From NCBI GenBank assembly GCA_964629965.1, contig CAZVRZ010000096.1, positions 1-20,607 on the forward strand: a DNA stretch of 20,607 nt, given 5' to 3'. Position 1 is the first letter of the stretch, and each line of letters starts with the position of its first letter. The stretch is from CAZVRZ01 sp964629965 (lineage in GTDB: Bacteria > Chloroflexota > Anaerolineae > Anaerolineales > UBA4823). The notes below the pieces were generated by a model, which was not told the origin of the DNA, ran no database searches, and worked only from the letters and a program-made list of their open reading frames with translations. Of this stretch, positions 6,533-14,281 are shown piece after piece. The position numbers were made by a program, and so were the translations under genes.

Positions 6533-7546
6533 ATGCCCCAACGTTTGACAATGTCGGATGTGGCCCGCGAGGCGGGCGTCTCATTAATGACTGTGTCACG
6601 GGTGATCAACAACAAGGGGGAGATCAGCCCGGAAACCAGGCAGCGCGTCCAGGATGTGATCGAAAAATTAGGCTACCGCCCCTCCGGAATTGCTCGCAGC
6701 CTGGCAGCCGGGCAGACTTATACTATTGGTCTGATCATGCCCGATATTGCCAACCCATATTTCTCGGGGCTTGCCCGCGGCGTGGCCAGCGTGGCAAATG
6801 CGGAAGGTTTTGGGCTTTTGTTGTGCGACTGCGAGGAAGATCCTACCCGCGAGTTAAATATGTTGAATGTGCTGGAAGATAAGCGCGTCGATGGTGTCAT
6901 CGTAGCTGCGCCGCGCACTCCCACGGACATCCTCTTGCCGGTTTTGAATCGTCACTCGTTCGTTGTGGTGGTCAATCGGTTATTCGAGTCGGGTGGAGCC
7001 TCAACTGCTCTTGGTTATGTGATCAATAACGATAGAAATGGCGGCTTTGCTTGCACGCAGCATCTGATCTCTTCCGGTCATAGGGCCATCGGCGCTTTAT
7101 CTGGTCCGTCTACTTCTTATGGCTCCAGGCGACGCCTGGAGGGGTATTTCGCTGCATTGGATACCCAGGGACTGGCAGCCAACCCGGACCTGATTCGGGC
7201 TTGTTCGCCCACCGTGAAAAGCGGCCGAGCAGTTGCTTTTCAATATCTTCAGGATCATCCCGAAGTCACTGCTCTGTTTTGCTTTAATGATCTGGTAGCT
7301 ATCGGCGCATTGCAGGCCTGTTATGAATTGGGTCGCAAAGTGCCTGGCGACCTGGCAATCATTGGCTATGATGATATCCCCATGGCTTCCTGGGTTACTC
7401 CTAGCCTGACTACTTGTAAAGTGAATTCTGAAGATATGGGCAAGGCAGCCACACAACTCTTGATCAACCATATCAATGATTGTGCAGATGACTGCAACAA
7501 TTTGGTTCTTGAACCGCAATTAATCATTCGAGATAGCGCCCCGTAA
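6533..7546 (+). CDS. LacI-family transcriptional regulator of the uronate locus
   Basis: 337 aa. The frame is open from 6455, but that would translate the promoter; ATG 6533 gives MPQRLTMSDVAREAG, placing the LacI helix-turn-helix at residues 7-26 (SDVAREAGVSLMTVSRVIN), with the hinge helix near GYRPSGIARSLAAG (47-60). Residues 65-337 form the periplasmic-binding-protein-like effector domain (YTIGLIMPDIANPYFSGLA; ending GDLAIIGYDDIPMASWVTPSLTT). It probably binds a sugar or uronate intermediate and derepresses the transporter and catabolic genes, as the LacI-type KdgR does in Bacillus. Its own operator triplet lies directly upstream. The effector is unknown; local regulation follows from position. 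Confidence 0.92.
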   Translation: MPQRLTMSDVAREAGVSLMTVSRVINNKGEISPETRQRVQDVIEKLGYRPSGIARSLAAGQTYTIGLIMPDIANPYFSGLARGVASVANAEGFGLLLCDCEEDPTRELNMLNVLEDKRVDGVIVAAPRTPTDILLPVLNRHSFVVVVNRLFESGGASTALGYVINNDRNGGFACTQHLISSGHRAIGALSGPSTSYGSRRRLEGYFAALDTQGLAANPDLIRACSPTVKSGRAVAFQYLQDHPEVTALFCFNDLVAIGALQACYELGRKVPGDLAIIGYDDIPMASWVTPSLTTCKVNSEDMGKAATQLLINHINDCADDCNNLVLEPQLIIRDSAP

Positions 7547-7597
7547 GCATCTCAGACAAGGAGGTTTTGCTAAAACGTGATCTATCGATCGGAAAGC

Positions 7598-7627
7598 TTG
7601 TTTCTTACGTAATCCCGAGTTTATACG
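7598..7627 (+). promoter_or_regulatory. Weak candidate promoter for the transporter operon
   Basis: TTGTTT (7598-7603) and TATACG (7622-7627) with an 18-bp spacer lie between the LacI gene and the binding-protein gene, and an 8-bp palindrome TTACGTAA sits in the spacer (7605-7612). Neither hexamer is strong. No copy of the 12-bp operator unit was found in this 145-bp gap, so the operon may also be read from the LacI promoter. Confidence 0.25.
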
Positions 7628-7691
7628 ATTCACCAAGCGAACCATCTGTTGAGTATAACGGAGGGTCGCAATTCTAGAGGAGAGAAAACAA

Positions 7692-9707
7692 ATGAAAGCG
7701 AAACATACAAGCCGCATCTACCCCATTCTGGTATGCCTGTTGCTCCTGGCAATGGTTTTAGGCGCCTGCGCTGCACCCACGCCCGAAGTGATCATTCAAA
7801 CCATTGAGGTAGAGAAAGAAGTTAAAGTTATTGAGACGGTTCAAGTTGAAGTAGAGAAAGAAGTTAAAGTTGTTGAAACCGTAGAGGTGGTTGCAGAGAT
7901 GCCCTCCGGTTTTAGTGAAGCTCCGCAGTTGGCCGAGCAAGTAGCCAGCGGTGCATTGCCCTCGGTTGAAGAACGCTTGCCCGAGAACCCCCTGGTTGTT
8001 TTGCCGGTCAAGTCTGTCGGCGAGTATGGCGGCACCTGGCATCGTGGTTGGCGCGGCATCAATGACTTCCACTGCTTTGGACGTATCGTCTATGAAGCCA
8101 TGCTGCGCTGGCCGCGCGATCCTTCTGATTCGGTCCAACCTGGCCTGGCTGAAAAATGGGAATGGAACGCAGATGGCACTGAGTTGACCTTGTACCTGCG
8201 TAAAGGCTTGAAATGGTCCGATGGTGAGCCTTTCAGCGTGGACGATATCATTTTCTGGTGGGAAGATATTGAAAAAGACACGAACATCACCAAGTCGATC
8301 CATACGGAATGGGTGGTTAATGGAGAGCCCATGGAACTGGAAAAGATCGATGATACCACCATCAAGCTGAAATTCGCCGGCCCCAACGGCCTGGCTGAGA
8401 CAGTCGGCTTGGCATTCCATGGCAACCAATGGCCTCTGGGTTTTGAGCGTTTCGGTTTCTTCGCCCCACGCCACTATCTGGAGCAGTTCCACCCCAAGTA
8501 CAACTCTGCTGCAACCTATGTCGATTTTGAAGCTAAAGCCTGGGAATATAACCCCGAGCGCCCCGCGATGACCCCCTGGGTCATCACCGATTGGGCCGAA
8601 GGTGCCGATCACATGACTGCCACCCGCAATCCGTATTACTGGAAAGTGGATGTCGAAGGCAACCAGCTTCCTTACATCGATGATGTTTACTTCTACCTGG
8701 TTCAGGACAACACCGCGGTCAACTCTTTGGCCCTGGCCGGCAAGTTGGATATGCAGCACCGCGGTATCGACCTGGCGCAATATCCTGTCTACATGGAAAA
8801 TGCGGACGCCAATGATTACCACATGCTGCTCTGGCCGCAGGCCCAGGCCTCTGGTCTGACCTTCTTCCCCAACCAGAGCTTCTCCGATCCCGCCTATCGC
8901 GAGCTTTTACAGAACTTCAAGTTCCGCCAGGCGCTTTCTCAGGCTATTGATCGTGAGACCATCAACGACATCATGTTCCTGGGTATGGCTGTGCCGCGCA
9001 CCATCACGGTGGTGGACGATTCGGCTCTTTTCCAGACGGACATTGAGAATATCTACGGCGAATATGATGTGGAATTAGCGAAATCCCTGCTGGATGAGGT
9101 TGGCTTGCCGGTTGGCGCAGATGGAAATCGCACTTTCGCAGATGGTTCACCGCTGCAACTGGTGATCGAAACTTCCTATACCTCTGGTACGTTGCTGGAT
9201 GGCATCGAATTGGTGGCTGAGTTCTGGCGCGCAGTTGGCCTGGACACCAAGGTCGAGACCATGTCTCGTGAGGTTTACTGGCCGCGCGCCGGTGCCAACG
9301 AAGTCATGTTCGCCACCTGGACCACCGACCGTGGCCTGGTGCCGATGGTTGACCCGATCTATCAATTCCCCTTTGATGATCGCTCATGGATGGCTCCGGC
9401 CTTTGGAACCTGGTACAAGAGCGGTGGTACAGCGGGAGAAAAGCCATCACCTGCCATGCAAGAGCTGATGGATCTCTACGATCAATACCGCGGCACCGTT
9501 GATCCTGATGAGCAGCTTAGGATCGCCAAGGAATTGGTGCGAAAGACCACTATGGGATTGAATGTGATCCAAACTGCCGGCATGTCTCCTGGTCCTGTGG
9601 TGGTGATGGATAACTTCCAAAATGTCCAGGACGAACATACCTCGGACTGGATCATCATGACCCCTGGCACTATGGATCCTAGCCATTTCTGGATCAAACA
9701 GAAGTAG
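7692..9707 (+). CDS. ABC transporter substrate-binding lipoprotein (SBP_bac_5, Opp/Dpp type)
   Basis: 671 aa. Residues 1-25 are a signal peptide with a lipobox ending LGAC; Cys26 would be lipidated. Residues 31-60 are a Glu/Val/Lys repeat (IEVEKEVKVIETV, VEVEKEVKVVETV), a spacer that holds the binding domain off the membrane and is common in Chloroflexota. The mature domain (about 65-671) has family 5 features: YEAMLRWPRDPSD, LTLYLRKGLKWSDGEPFSVDDI, and NFKFRQALSQAIDRETIN. Family 5 proteins bind peptides or, in many carbohydrate loci, oligosaccharides. Followed by two permeases, two ATPases and uronate catabolism, it most likely captures uronate-containing oligosaccharides. AGAGGAG precedes the ATG. 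Ligand inferred from context only. Confidence 0.93.
   Translation: MKAKHTSRIYPILVCLLLLAMVLGACAAPTPEVIIQTIEVEKEVKVIETVQVEVEKEVKVVETVEVVAEMPSGFSEAPQLAEQVASGALPSVEERLPENPLVVLPVKSVGEYGGTWHRGWRGINDFHCFGRIVYEAMLRWPRDPSDSVQPGLAEKWEWNADGTELTLYLRKGLKWSDGEPFSVDDIIFWWEDIEKDTNITKSIHTEWVVNGEPMELEKIDDTTIKLKFAGPNGLAETVGLAFHGNQWPLGFERFGFFAPRHYLEQFHPKYNSAATYVDFEAKAWEYNPERPAMTPWVITDWAEGADHMTATRNPYYWKVDVEGNQLPYIDDVYFYLVQDNTAVNSLALAGKLDMQHRGIDLAQYPVYMENADANDYHMLLWPQAQASGLTFFPNQSFSDPAYRELLQNFKFRQALSQAIDRETINDIMFLGMAVPRTITVVDDSALFQTDIENIYGEYDVELAKSLLDEVGLPVGADGNRTFADGSPLQLVIETSYTSGTLLDGIELVAEFWRAVGLDTKVETMSREVYWPRAGANEVMFATWTTDRGLVPMVDPIYQFPFDDRSWMAPAFGTWYKSGGTAGEKPSPAMQELMDLYDQYRGTVDPDEQLRIAKELVRKTTMGLNVIQTAGMSPGPVVVMDNFQNVQDEHTSDWIIMTPGTMDPSHFWIKQK
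7809..7871 (+). repeat. 21-bp direct repeats in the lipoprotein linker
   Basis: GTAGAGAAAGAAGTTAAAGTT occurs identically at 7809-7829 and 7851-7871, a 42-bp (14-codon) period encoding VEKEVKV twice. It lies in the spacer between the lipidated Cys and the binding domain, where length changes should be tolerated. It probably arose by in-frame duplication. Confidence 0.8.
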
Positions 9708-9713
9708 AGGCAA

Positions 9714-9859
9714 AAGGAGCTGTACCCAGCTCATGCGTCTAGACGTACAGTCTTGCACCTGGACGCACAGCCCTGCGCCCTTCTCGCAGCGACAGTTCCG
9801 TTTTTGAAATAGAAAAAGGGCGGGCAACGACCAAGGAGTATCTTTGGCGACCCGCCCTT
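9714..9859 (+). repeat. Structured intergenic element between binding protein and first permease
   Basis: This gap holds AAGGAGCTGTACCCAGCT (9714-9731), which is the exact reverse complement of 10898-10915 in the next gap; ATGCGTCTAGA (9733-9743), repeated at 10934-10944; and two diverged 20-mers in tandem (about 9740-9779, 14 of 20 matching). Its right end is a separate long hairpin (9816-9859). No open reading frame fits. The shared pieces suggest a repeat family of this genome inserted around the permease gene. Confidence 0.6.
9816..9859 (+). promoter_or_regulatory. 44-nt intergenic hairpin before the first permease
   Basis: A 9-bp stem AAGGGCGGG (9816-9824) / CCCGCCCTT (9851-9859) encloses a 6/3 internal loop and an upper stem CCAAGG / CTTTGG (one G-U pair) with an AGTAT loop. 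It ends two bases before GGAG, the ribosome-binding site of the permease. No T tract follows, so a simple terminator is unlikely. Such hairpins behind binding-protein genes often stabilise the upstream message, giving more binding protein than permease. Confidence 0.6.
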
Positions 9860-9873
9860 ACGGAGAATCACTT

Positions 9874-10857
9874 ATGGTAGCGTATATCTTGCGGCGTCTC
9901 CTTGGAATGATCCCAACGTTATTACTTATTTCAATCATTACATTCATTATTATTCAAATGCCTCCAGGAGATTTTTTCACAACCTTACAGACGCAGTTGG
10001 CCGAAACTGGCGGTGGGCAAGATACAACCGTTTTTGTCAAGCTTCAAGAAATTTATGGCCTGGATAAACCACTCCACATCCAGTATTTACGCTGGATTTC
10101 GGGTTGGCCTCGGCTGGATTTTGGCTATTCACTGGAGTGGAATGCGCCCGTTTGGCCCGTGATCGCCAGCAAACTCGCTTACACCTTATTCTTGGGGTTC
10201 TTATCACTTGTTTTCATGATTATCGTTGCCATTCCCATCGGCATCTATTCTGCCACCCACCAGTATTCTGCTGGAGATCATATTCTTTCAGCAGTGGGTT
10301 TTATCGGTTTGTGTTTGCCTGGCTTCCTGCTGGCATTGCTCTGGATGTTCCTGGGAATCGTGGTATTCCATTTTGATGTGGGAAATGTGATGAGCTTGGA
10401 AATGATGAATGCCCCCTGGAGCCTGGAAAAAGCGTGGGATTACATAAACCACCTGATCCCTGCGGTGGTCATCCTGGGTCTATCCAGTACCGCCCAGTTG
10501 CAGCGGATCATGCGCAGCAACCTGCTTGATGTCCTGGGACAGCAGCATATCACTACGGCGCGCGCCAAGGGTCTGGAGGAAAAGAAAGTGATCAATAAGT
10601 ATGCCGTGCGCGTCGCCATCAACCCTTTGATCAGCGTGATGGCATTGGAAATTCCTAAAATAATCAATGCATCGCAATTGGTGGGCATCGTCATGATGAT
10701 CCCCACCCTGGGGCCGATCTTTTTACGATCATTGCTCAGCCAGGATGTGTATCTCTCTGGCACCATCCTACTTTTTTCGACACTGATGATGATGGTATCG
10801 AATTTGATCGCCGATATCTTGTTAGCTTACGTGGACCCACGCATTACCTTAACGTAG
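9874..10857 (+). CDS. ABC transporter permease (DppB/OppB-like)
   Basis: 327 aa from ATG 9874. The frame extends to a TTG at 9844, but that codon lies in the intergenic hairpin, while ATG 9874 has GGAG eight bases upstream and gives the usual MVAYILRRLLGMIPTLLLIS start. The first helix is followed by an extracytoplasmic stretch, then the inner-membrane permease domain. The cytoplasmic EAA coupling loop is visible as TARAKGLEEKKVINKYAVRV, which docks onto an ATPase subunit. Pairs with the permease at 10956 to form the channel for oligosaccharide import. The gaps on both sides of this gene carry related repeat sequences. Confidence 0.93.
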   Translation: MVAYILRRLLGMIPTLLLISIITFIIIQMPPGDFFTTLQTQLAETGGGQDTTVFVKLQEIYGLDKPLHIQYLRWISGWPRLDFGYSLEWNAPVWPVIASKLAYTLFLGFLSLVFMIIVAIPIGIYSATHQYSAGDHILSAVGFIGLCLPGFLLALLWMFLGIVVFHFDVGNVMSLEMMNAPWSLEKAWDYINHLIPAVVILGLSSTAQLQRIMRSNLLDVLGQQHITTARAKGLEEKKVINKYAVRVAINPLISVMALEIPKIINASQLVGIVMMIPTLGPIFLRSLLSQDVYLSGTILLFSTLMMMVSNLIADILLAYVDPRITLT

Positions 10858-10941
10858 AGACGCCTGAGATGAGTACATCTCGGCTGGGCACAGCTCCAGC
10901 TGGGTACAGCTCCTTACCGGTGTTCTCTACCGGATGCGTCT
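10858..10941 (+). repeat. Multi-branched intergenic element between the two permease genes
   Basis: An outer stem AGACGC (10858-10863) / GCGTCT (10936-10941) encloses a hairpin GAGATG-AGTA-CATCTC (10866-10881), two tandem 16-mers differing at two positions (10882-10897 and 10898-10913), and a hairpin CCGGT / ACCGG (10917-10933). The second 16-mer plus two T is the exact reverse complement of 9714-9731, and ATGCGTCTAGA at 10934-10944 repeats 9733-9743. It fills almost the whole 98-bp gap and ends beside the AGAGGA ribosome-binding site of the next gene. The fold is deduced by eye. Confidence 0.6.
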
Positions 10942-10955
10942 AGAGGATGTAATCG

Positions 10956-12143
10956 ATGAAAGATTTGAAGGCTCAACGAGAAGAAATCAATACGCTCTAC
11001 CAGGACTTATCTGGTAAGAAATCGGTTGTCGATGAAGAATCGTCCCTTGACCCTCGCAGCGGAAAATCTCTGGAGAAAGTTTACGGAGCATCCCAATGGC
11101 TGCTGATATGGCGAAAGTTCATCCGCAACAAAGCTGCCCTGGGGGGAGGCATTTTGATCCTGCTCTTTTACCTGATTGCTGCTTTCGGCGACTTTTTGGC
11201 TCCCTATGCTAAAGATACCCGTTACACCAAGTATATTTATATGCCTCCTTCTCCGCTGCATTTGATAGATAATGGTAAGTTCAGTTTGTTCATGTACGGA
11301 CAAAAACAAACGTTGGATAAAAACCTCCGTCGGGTATATACCCTTGAAGATAATAAGAAGATACCCGTGAAATTCTTTGTCAAAGGCGACCAATATAAAC
11401 TGCTTGGTTTAATAAAAGCCGATAGGCACTTGTTCGGTGTGTCCGAAGGGATGATTGCTTTGTTTGGCACTGATCGTCAGGGACGCGATATGTTCTCCCG
11501 GATCATCATTGGCAGCCAGGTATCTTTAACCATTGGCCTGGTAGGTGTGATCTTGAGCCTGATCCTGGGCACTATCTTAGGGCTTGTCTCGGGTTATTAT
11601 AGCGGCTGGGTAGATGAAATTATCCAGCGCCTGATCGAATTAATTCGCTCCTTTCCCAATATCCCCTTGTGGATGGCGTTGTCGGCAGCTATCCCTTTGA
11701 CATGGGGAGTCACCCAAACCTATTTTGCCATCAGTGTGATCTTGTCTTTGTTGGGATGGACATGGCTGGCGCGGCAGTTGCGCGGCCAGGTATTGGCTTT
11801 GCGCAGCCAGGATTATGTGATGGCGGCAAAGCTGGCCGGCGCCAGCGATGCCTGGATCATTCTCCGGCACCTGATCCCCGCAACCCTGGGGCAAATTGTG
11901 GTGGTTTCAACCCTGCAAATGCCCTCTATGATCCTGGCCGAAACTGCTTTGAGCTGGCTAGGGTTGGGGTTGCGGCCTCCTGTTGTCAGTTGGGGCGTGC
12001 TGATCCAAGAATCGCAGAATTACCAATCTCTGGCGCTTTATCCTTGGGTGTTCACACCCGCGGCTGCGGTCGCGATCTGCATCCTGGCCTTCAGCTACCT
12101 GGGTGATGGTTTGCGCGACTCGGTTGATCCGTATACGGTTTAG
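10956..12143 (+). CDS. ABC transporter permease (DppC/OppC-like) with a long extracytoplasmic insert
   Basis: 395 aa, about 100 longer than a typical DppC. A charged cytoplasmic N-terminus (1-45) precedes SQWLLIWRKFIRNKAALGGG and the first helix (about 60-80), as in the OppC N-terminal domain. Residues about 85-165 form an AT-rich, Lys/Tyr-rich insert before LFGTDRQGRDMFSRIIIGSQ, the conserved entry to the permease domain. The EAA loop is DYVMAAKLAGASDAWIILRH, and the end is DGLRDSVDPYTV, a standard DppC terminus. AGAGGA (10942-10947) is the ribosome-binding site. Partner of the permease at 9874. The insert probably lies outside the membrane near the binding protein; its role is unknown. Confidence 0.93.
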   Translation: MKDLKAQREEINTLYQDLSGKKSVVDEESSLDPRSGKSLEKVYGASQWLLIWRKFIRNKAALGGGILILLFYLIAAFGDFLAPYAKDTRYTKYIYMPPSPLHLIDNGKFSLFMYGQKQTLDKNLRRVYTLEDNKKIPVKFFVKGDQYKLLGLIKADRHLFGVSEGMIALFGTDRQGRDMFSRIIIGSQVSLTIGLVGVILSLILGTILGLVSGYYSGWVDEIIQRLIELIRSFPNIPLWMALSAAIPLTWGVTQTYFAISVILSLLGWTWLARQLRGQVLALRSQDYVMAAKLAGASDAWIILRHLIPATLGQIVVVSTLQMPSMILAETALSWLGLGLRPPVVSWGVLIQESQNYQSLALYPWVFTPAAAVAICILAFSYLGDGLRDSVDPYTV

Positions 12144-12154
12144 AGAGGTTCAAG

Positions 12155-13210
12155 ATGACATCTACAGACCCAAGCAACTCTGTCGCCAACGATAATTTCC
12201 TTATCCGTATCAATGACCTAAAAACCCACTTTCGCACAATGGATGGCATTGTGCGAGCAGTCGATGGGGTTTCCTTAGAAGTTAAGCCTGGAGAGGCCCT
12301 GGGATTGGTGGGCGAATCCGGCTGCGGTAAAAGCGTTACTGCTTTTTCGATCTTGCGTTTGCTGCCCAAAAGCAGCCGTATCGTGAACGGCGAGATCCTT
12401 TACCGGCGGACCAGTCGTGAAACCATCGATTTGACCAAGGTAGATCCGAACAGCGAGCTTATCCGCAGTATTCGCGGCAATGAGATTGCTATGATCTTTC
12501 AAGAGCCGTTGACTTCGCTTTCGCCTGTACATACTGTTGGCAGTCAAATTTCCGAAGCTGTTGAGCTTCATCAAAATGTAGATGCGCAGCAGGCGCGCGA
12601 ACGCGCGATTGAAATGCTGGCTCAGGTAGGTATTGCCTCTCCCGCCCAGCGTTACAATGAATACCCCCATCATTTCTCGGGGGGAATGCGCCAACGAGCC
12701 ATGATAGCCATGGCTCTCACTTGCAACCCGCAGATGTTGATCGCCGATGAGCCGACCACTGCTTTGGATGTGACCATCCAGGCCCAGATACTGGAGCTGA
12801 TGAAGCATTTGCAGAGCGAACTGGGTATGGCCATCATGATGATCACCCATAACCTGGGTGTGGTCGCGGAGATGTGCAGCCGGGTGGCCGTGATGTACAT
12901 GGGGAAGATTGTTGAAACGGCAGACGCAAGCACGATCTTCCACCAACCACTACATCCCTATACAATTGGTCTGATGCGCTCTATTCCTCATATGGGGCAC
13001 AGGGTAAAAGATCGTCTGGCTCCTATACCTGGCAGCGTCCCCGATCCATATTCGATACCCGAAGGCTGCGCGTTCTCTCCGCGTTGCCCGGCTGGTAAAC
13101 TGGCGGGATGCCGGGAGAATGTTCCTCTGCTTGAGGTTCAGCAAGGACATTTTGTGCGCTGTGTCCTTTATCATGACCAATCGCAAGATAACCAATCGCA
13201 AGATAAGTAA
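12155..13210 (+). CDS. ABC transporter ATP-binding protein (DppD/OppD-like)
   Basis: 351 aa, eleven bases after the second permease. Walker A is GESGCGKS (53-60), the Q-loop is MIFQEPLTSLSP, the ABC signature is FSGGMRQR (174-181), Walker B is MLIADEP (194-200) with the D-loop TALD, and the switch His is in ITHNLG. The C-terminal oligopeptide-ABC extension carries Cys305, Cys311, Cys319 and Cys336, a set that binds an Fe-S cluster in some DppD/OppD relatives. It forms a heterodimer with the ATPase at 13241 to power import. The last residues (QSQDNQSQDK) come from a 15-bp tandem duplication. Confidence 0.95.
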   Translation: MTSTDPSNSVANDNFLIRINDLKTHFRTMDGIVRAVDGVSLEVKPGEALGLVGESGCGKSVTAFSILRLLPKSSRIVNGEILYRRTSRETIDLTKVDPNSELIRSIRGNEIAMIFQEPLTSLSPVHTVGSQISEAVELHQNVDAQQARERAIEMLAQVGIASPAQRYNEYPHHFSGGMRQRAMIAMALTCNPQMLIADEPTTALDVTIQAQILELMKHLQSELGMAIMMITHNLGVVAEMCSRVAVMYMGKIVETADASTIFHQPLHPYTIGLMRSIPHMGHRVKDRLAPIPGSVPDPYSIPEGCAFSPRCPAGKLAGCRENVPLLEVQQGHFVRCVLYHDQSQDNQSQDK

Positions 13211-13220
13211 TGGTAAGATA
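13176..13220 (+). repeat. 15-bp tandem repeat across the end of the DppD-like gene
   Basis: ACCAATCGCAAGATA occurs twice in tandem (13176-13190, 13191-13205), followed by a decayed third copy (13206-13220, 11 of 15 matching) that contains the stop codon. In frame it duplicates NQSQD-like residues. Slippage or duplication at the gene end is the likely origin. Confidence 0.8.
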
Positions 13221-13240
13221 AGAGATTATCAGGGATCCTT

Positions 13241-14260
13241 ATGGAAACTCAACAATCCAACTTGTTAGAAGTAAAAGACTTAAAAATGCATTTCCCTATT
13301 CAAAAGGGTTTCTTCCGCCGGGTGATCGGGCATGTGCGTGCAGTGGATGGGATTAGTTTCTTTATCCGCGAGGGTGAAACTTTAGGATTGGTTGGAGAAT
13401 CGGGATGTGGAAAAACGACTGCCGGTCGCTGCATCTTGCGGGCCTACGAACCGACTGCCGGGCAGGTGTTCTTCCGTAATAAAGGAGAGCTGGTTGACAT
13501 CTTGAAGCTGTCGCCAAAGCCTATGAAAGAGCTGCGCCGACAAATGCAGATCATCTTTCAGGATCCCTTCTCGTCGCTCAATCCGCGTATGACGGTCATG
13601 GATATTATTAGCGAGCCACTCGTGGTGAACGGTGTGGCTCAAGGCGACGAACTAAAAACACAAGTCCGTCATTTGCTCGAAGCAGTTGGACTGCGTGCCC
13701 AGCACATGGGCCGGTATCCCTATGCCTTCAGTGGTGGGCAGCGCCAGCGCATTGGCATTGCCCGGGCGTTGGCCTTGCGCCCCAAGTTGATCGTGTGTGA
13801 TGAGCCTGTTTCAGCGCTGGATGTTTCTATTCAAGCCCAAACTCTCAACTTGCTGGAGGACTTGCAGAAAGAATTTGGCCTGACCTATTTATTCATTGCC
13901 CACGATTTGTCTGTTGTCGAACATACCAGCAATCGGGTCGCAGTGATGTACCTGGGGAATATTGTCGAGTTGGCTGCCTCTGAAAAACTGTACGAGAATC
14001 CTCGTCACCCGTATACGGAGGCGCTGATATCAGCCGTCCCTGCCACCGACCCTGATCACAAGTCAAAACGGATTGTATTAGAAGGCGATGTTCCCAGCCC
14101 ATCCAACCCGCCCTCTGGCTGCAAATTCCATCCCCGCTGCCGGTTTGCAAAAGATATTTGCAGCCAACAAGACCCAGAGTGGCGGGAGATTTCAGCCGAT
14201 CATTGGGTGGCCTGCCACCTGACTGACGAGCTAAAACTAACAGGGATTGCTTACCAATAA
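13241..14260 (+). CDS. ABC transporter ATP-binding protein (DppF/OppF-like)
   Basis: 339 aa. Walker A is GESGCGKTT (52-60), the Q-loop is IIFQDPFSSLNPRMTV, the signature is FSGGQRQRIGIARAL (163-177), Walker B is LIVCDEP (183-189), D-loop SALD, and the switch His is in IAHDLSVV. The C-terminal extension has Cys294, Cys300, Cys307 and Cys325, again the four-Cys pattern of the Opp/Dpp ATPases. It completes the five-component importer. The ribosome-binding site is only a weak AGGGA before ATG 13241. Immediately followed by the lyase gene, tying the transporter to polysaccharide breakdown. Confidence 0.95.
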   Translation: METQQSNLLEVKDLKMHFPIQKGFFRRVIGHVRAVDGISFFIREGETLGLVGESGCGKTTAGRCILRAYEPTAGQVFFRNKGELVDILKLSPKPMKELRRQMQIIFQDPFSSLNPRMTVMDIISEPLVVNGVAQGDELKTQVRHLLEAVGLRAQHMGRYPYAFSGGQRQRIGIARALALRPKLIVCDEPVSALDVSIQAQTLNLLEDLQKEFGLTYLFIAHDLSVVEHTSNRVAVMYLGNIVELAASEKLYENPRHPYTEALISAVPATDPDHKSKRIVLEGDVPSPSNPPSGCKFHPRCRFAKDICSQQDPEWREISADHWVACHLTDELKLTGIAYQ

Positions 14261-14281
14261 AGGAGTGAGCCGGACGATTTT

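Noticed and set aside
7758..8822. 354-codon open frame on the minus strand inside the binding-protein gene
   Set aside because: It is antisense to a gene with clear lipobox and family 5 motifs, has no motif of its own and no ribosome-binding site; it reflects codon bias.
9708..9815. Possible CRISPR or tandem-repeat array
   Set aside because: Only two diverged 20-mers and no regular spacers; better described as part of an intergenic structured repeat.
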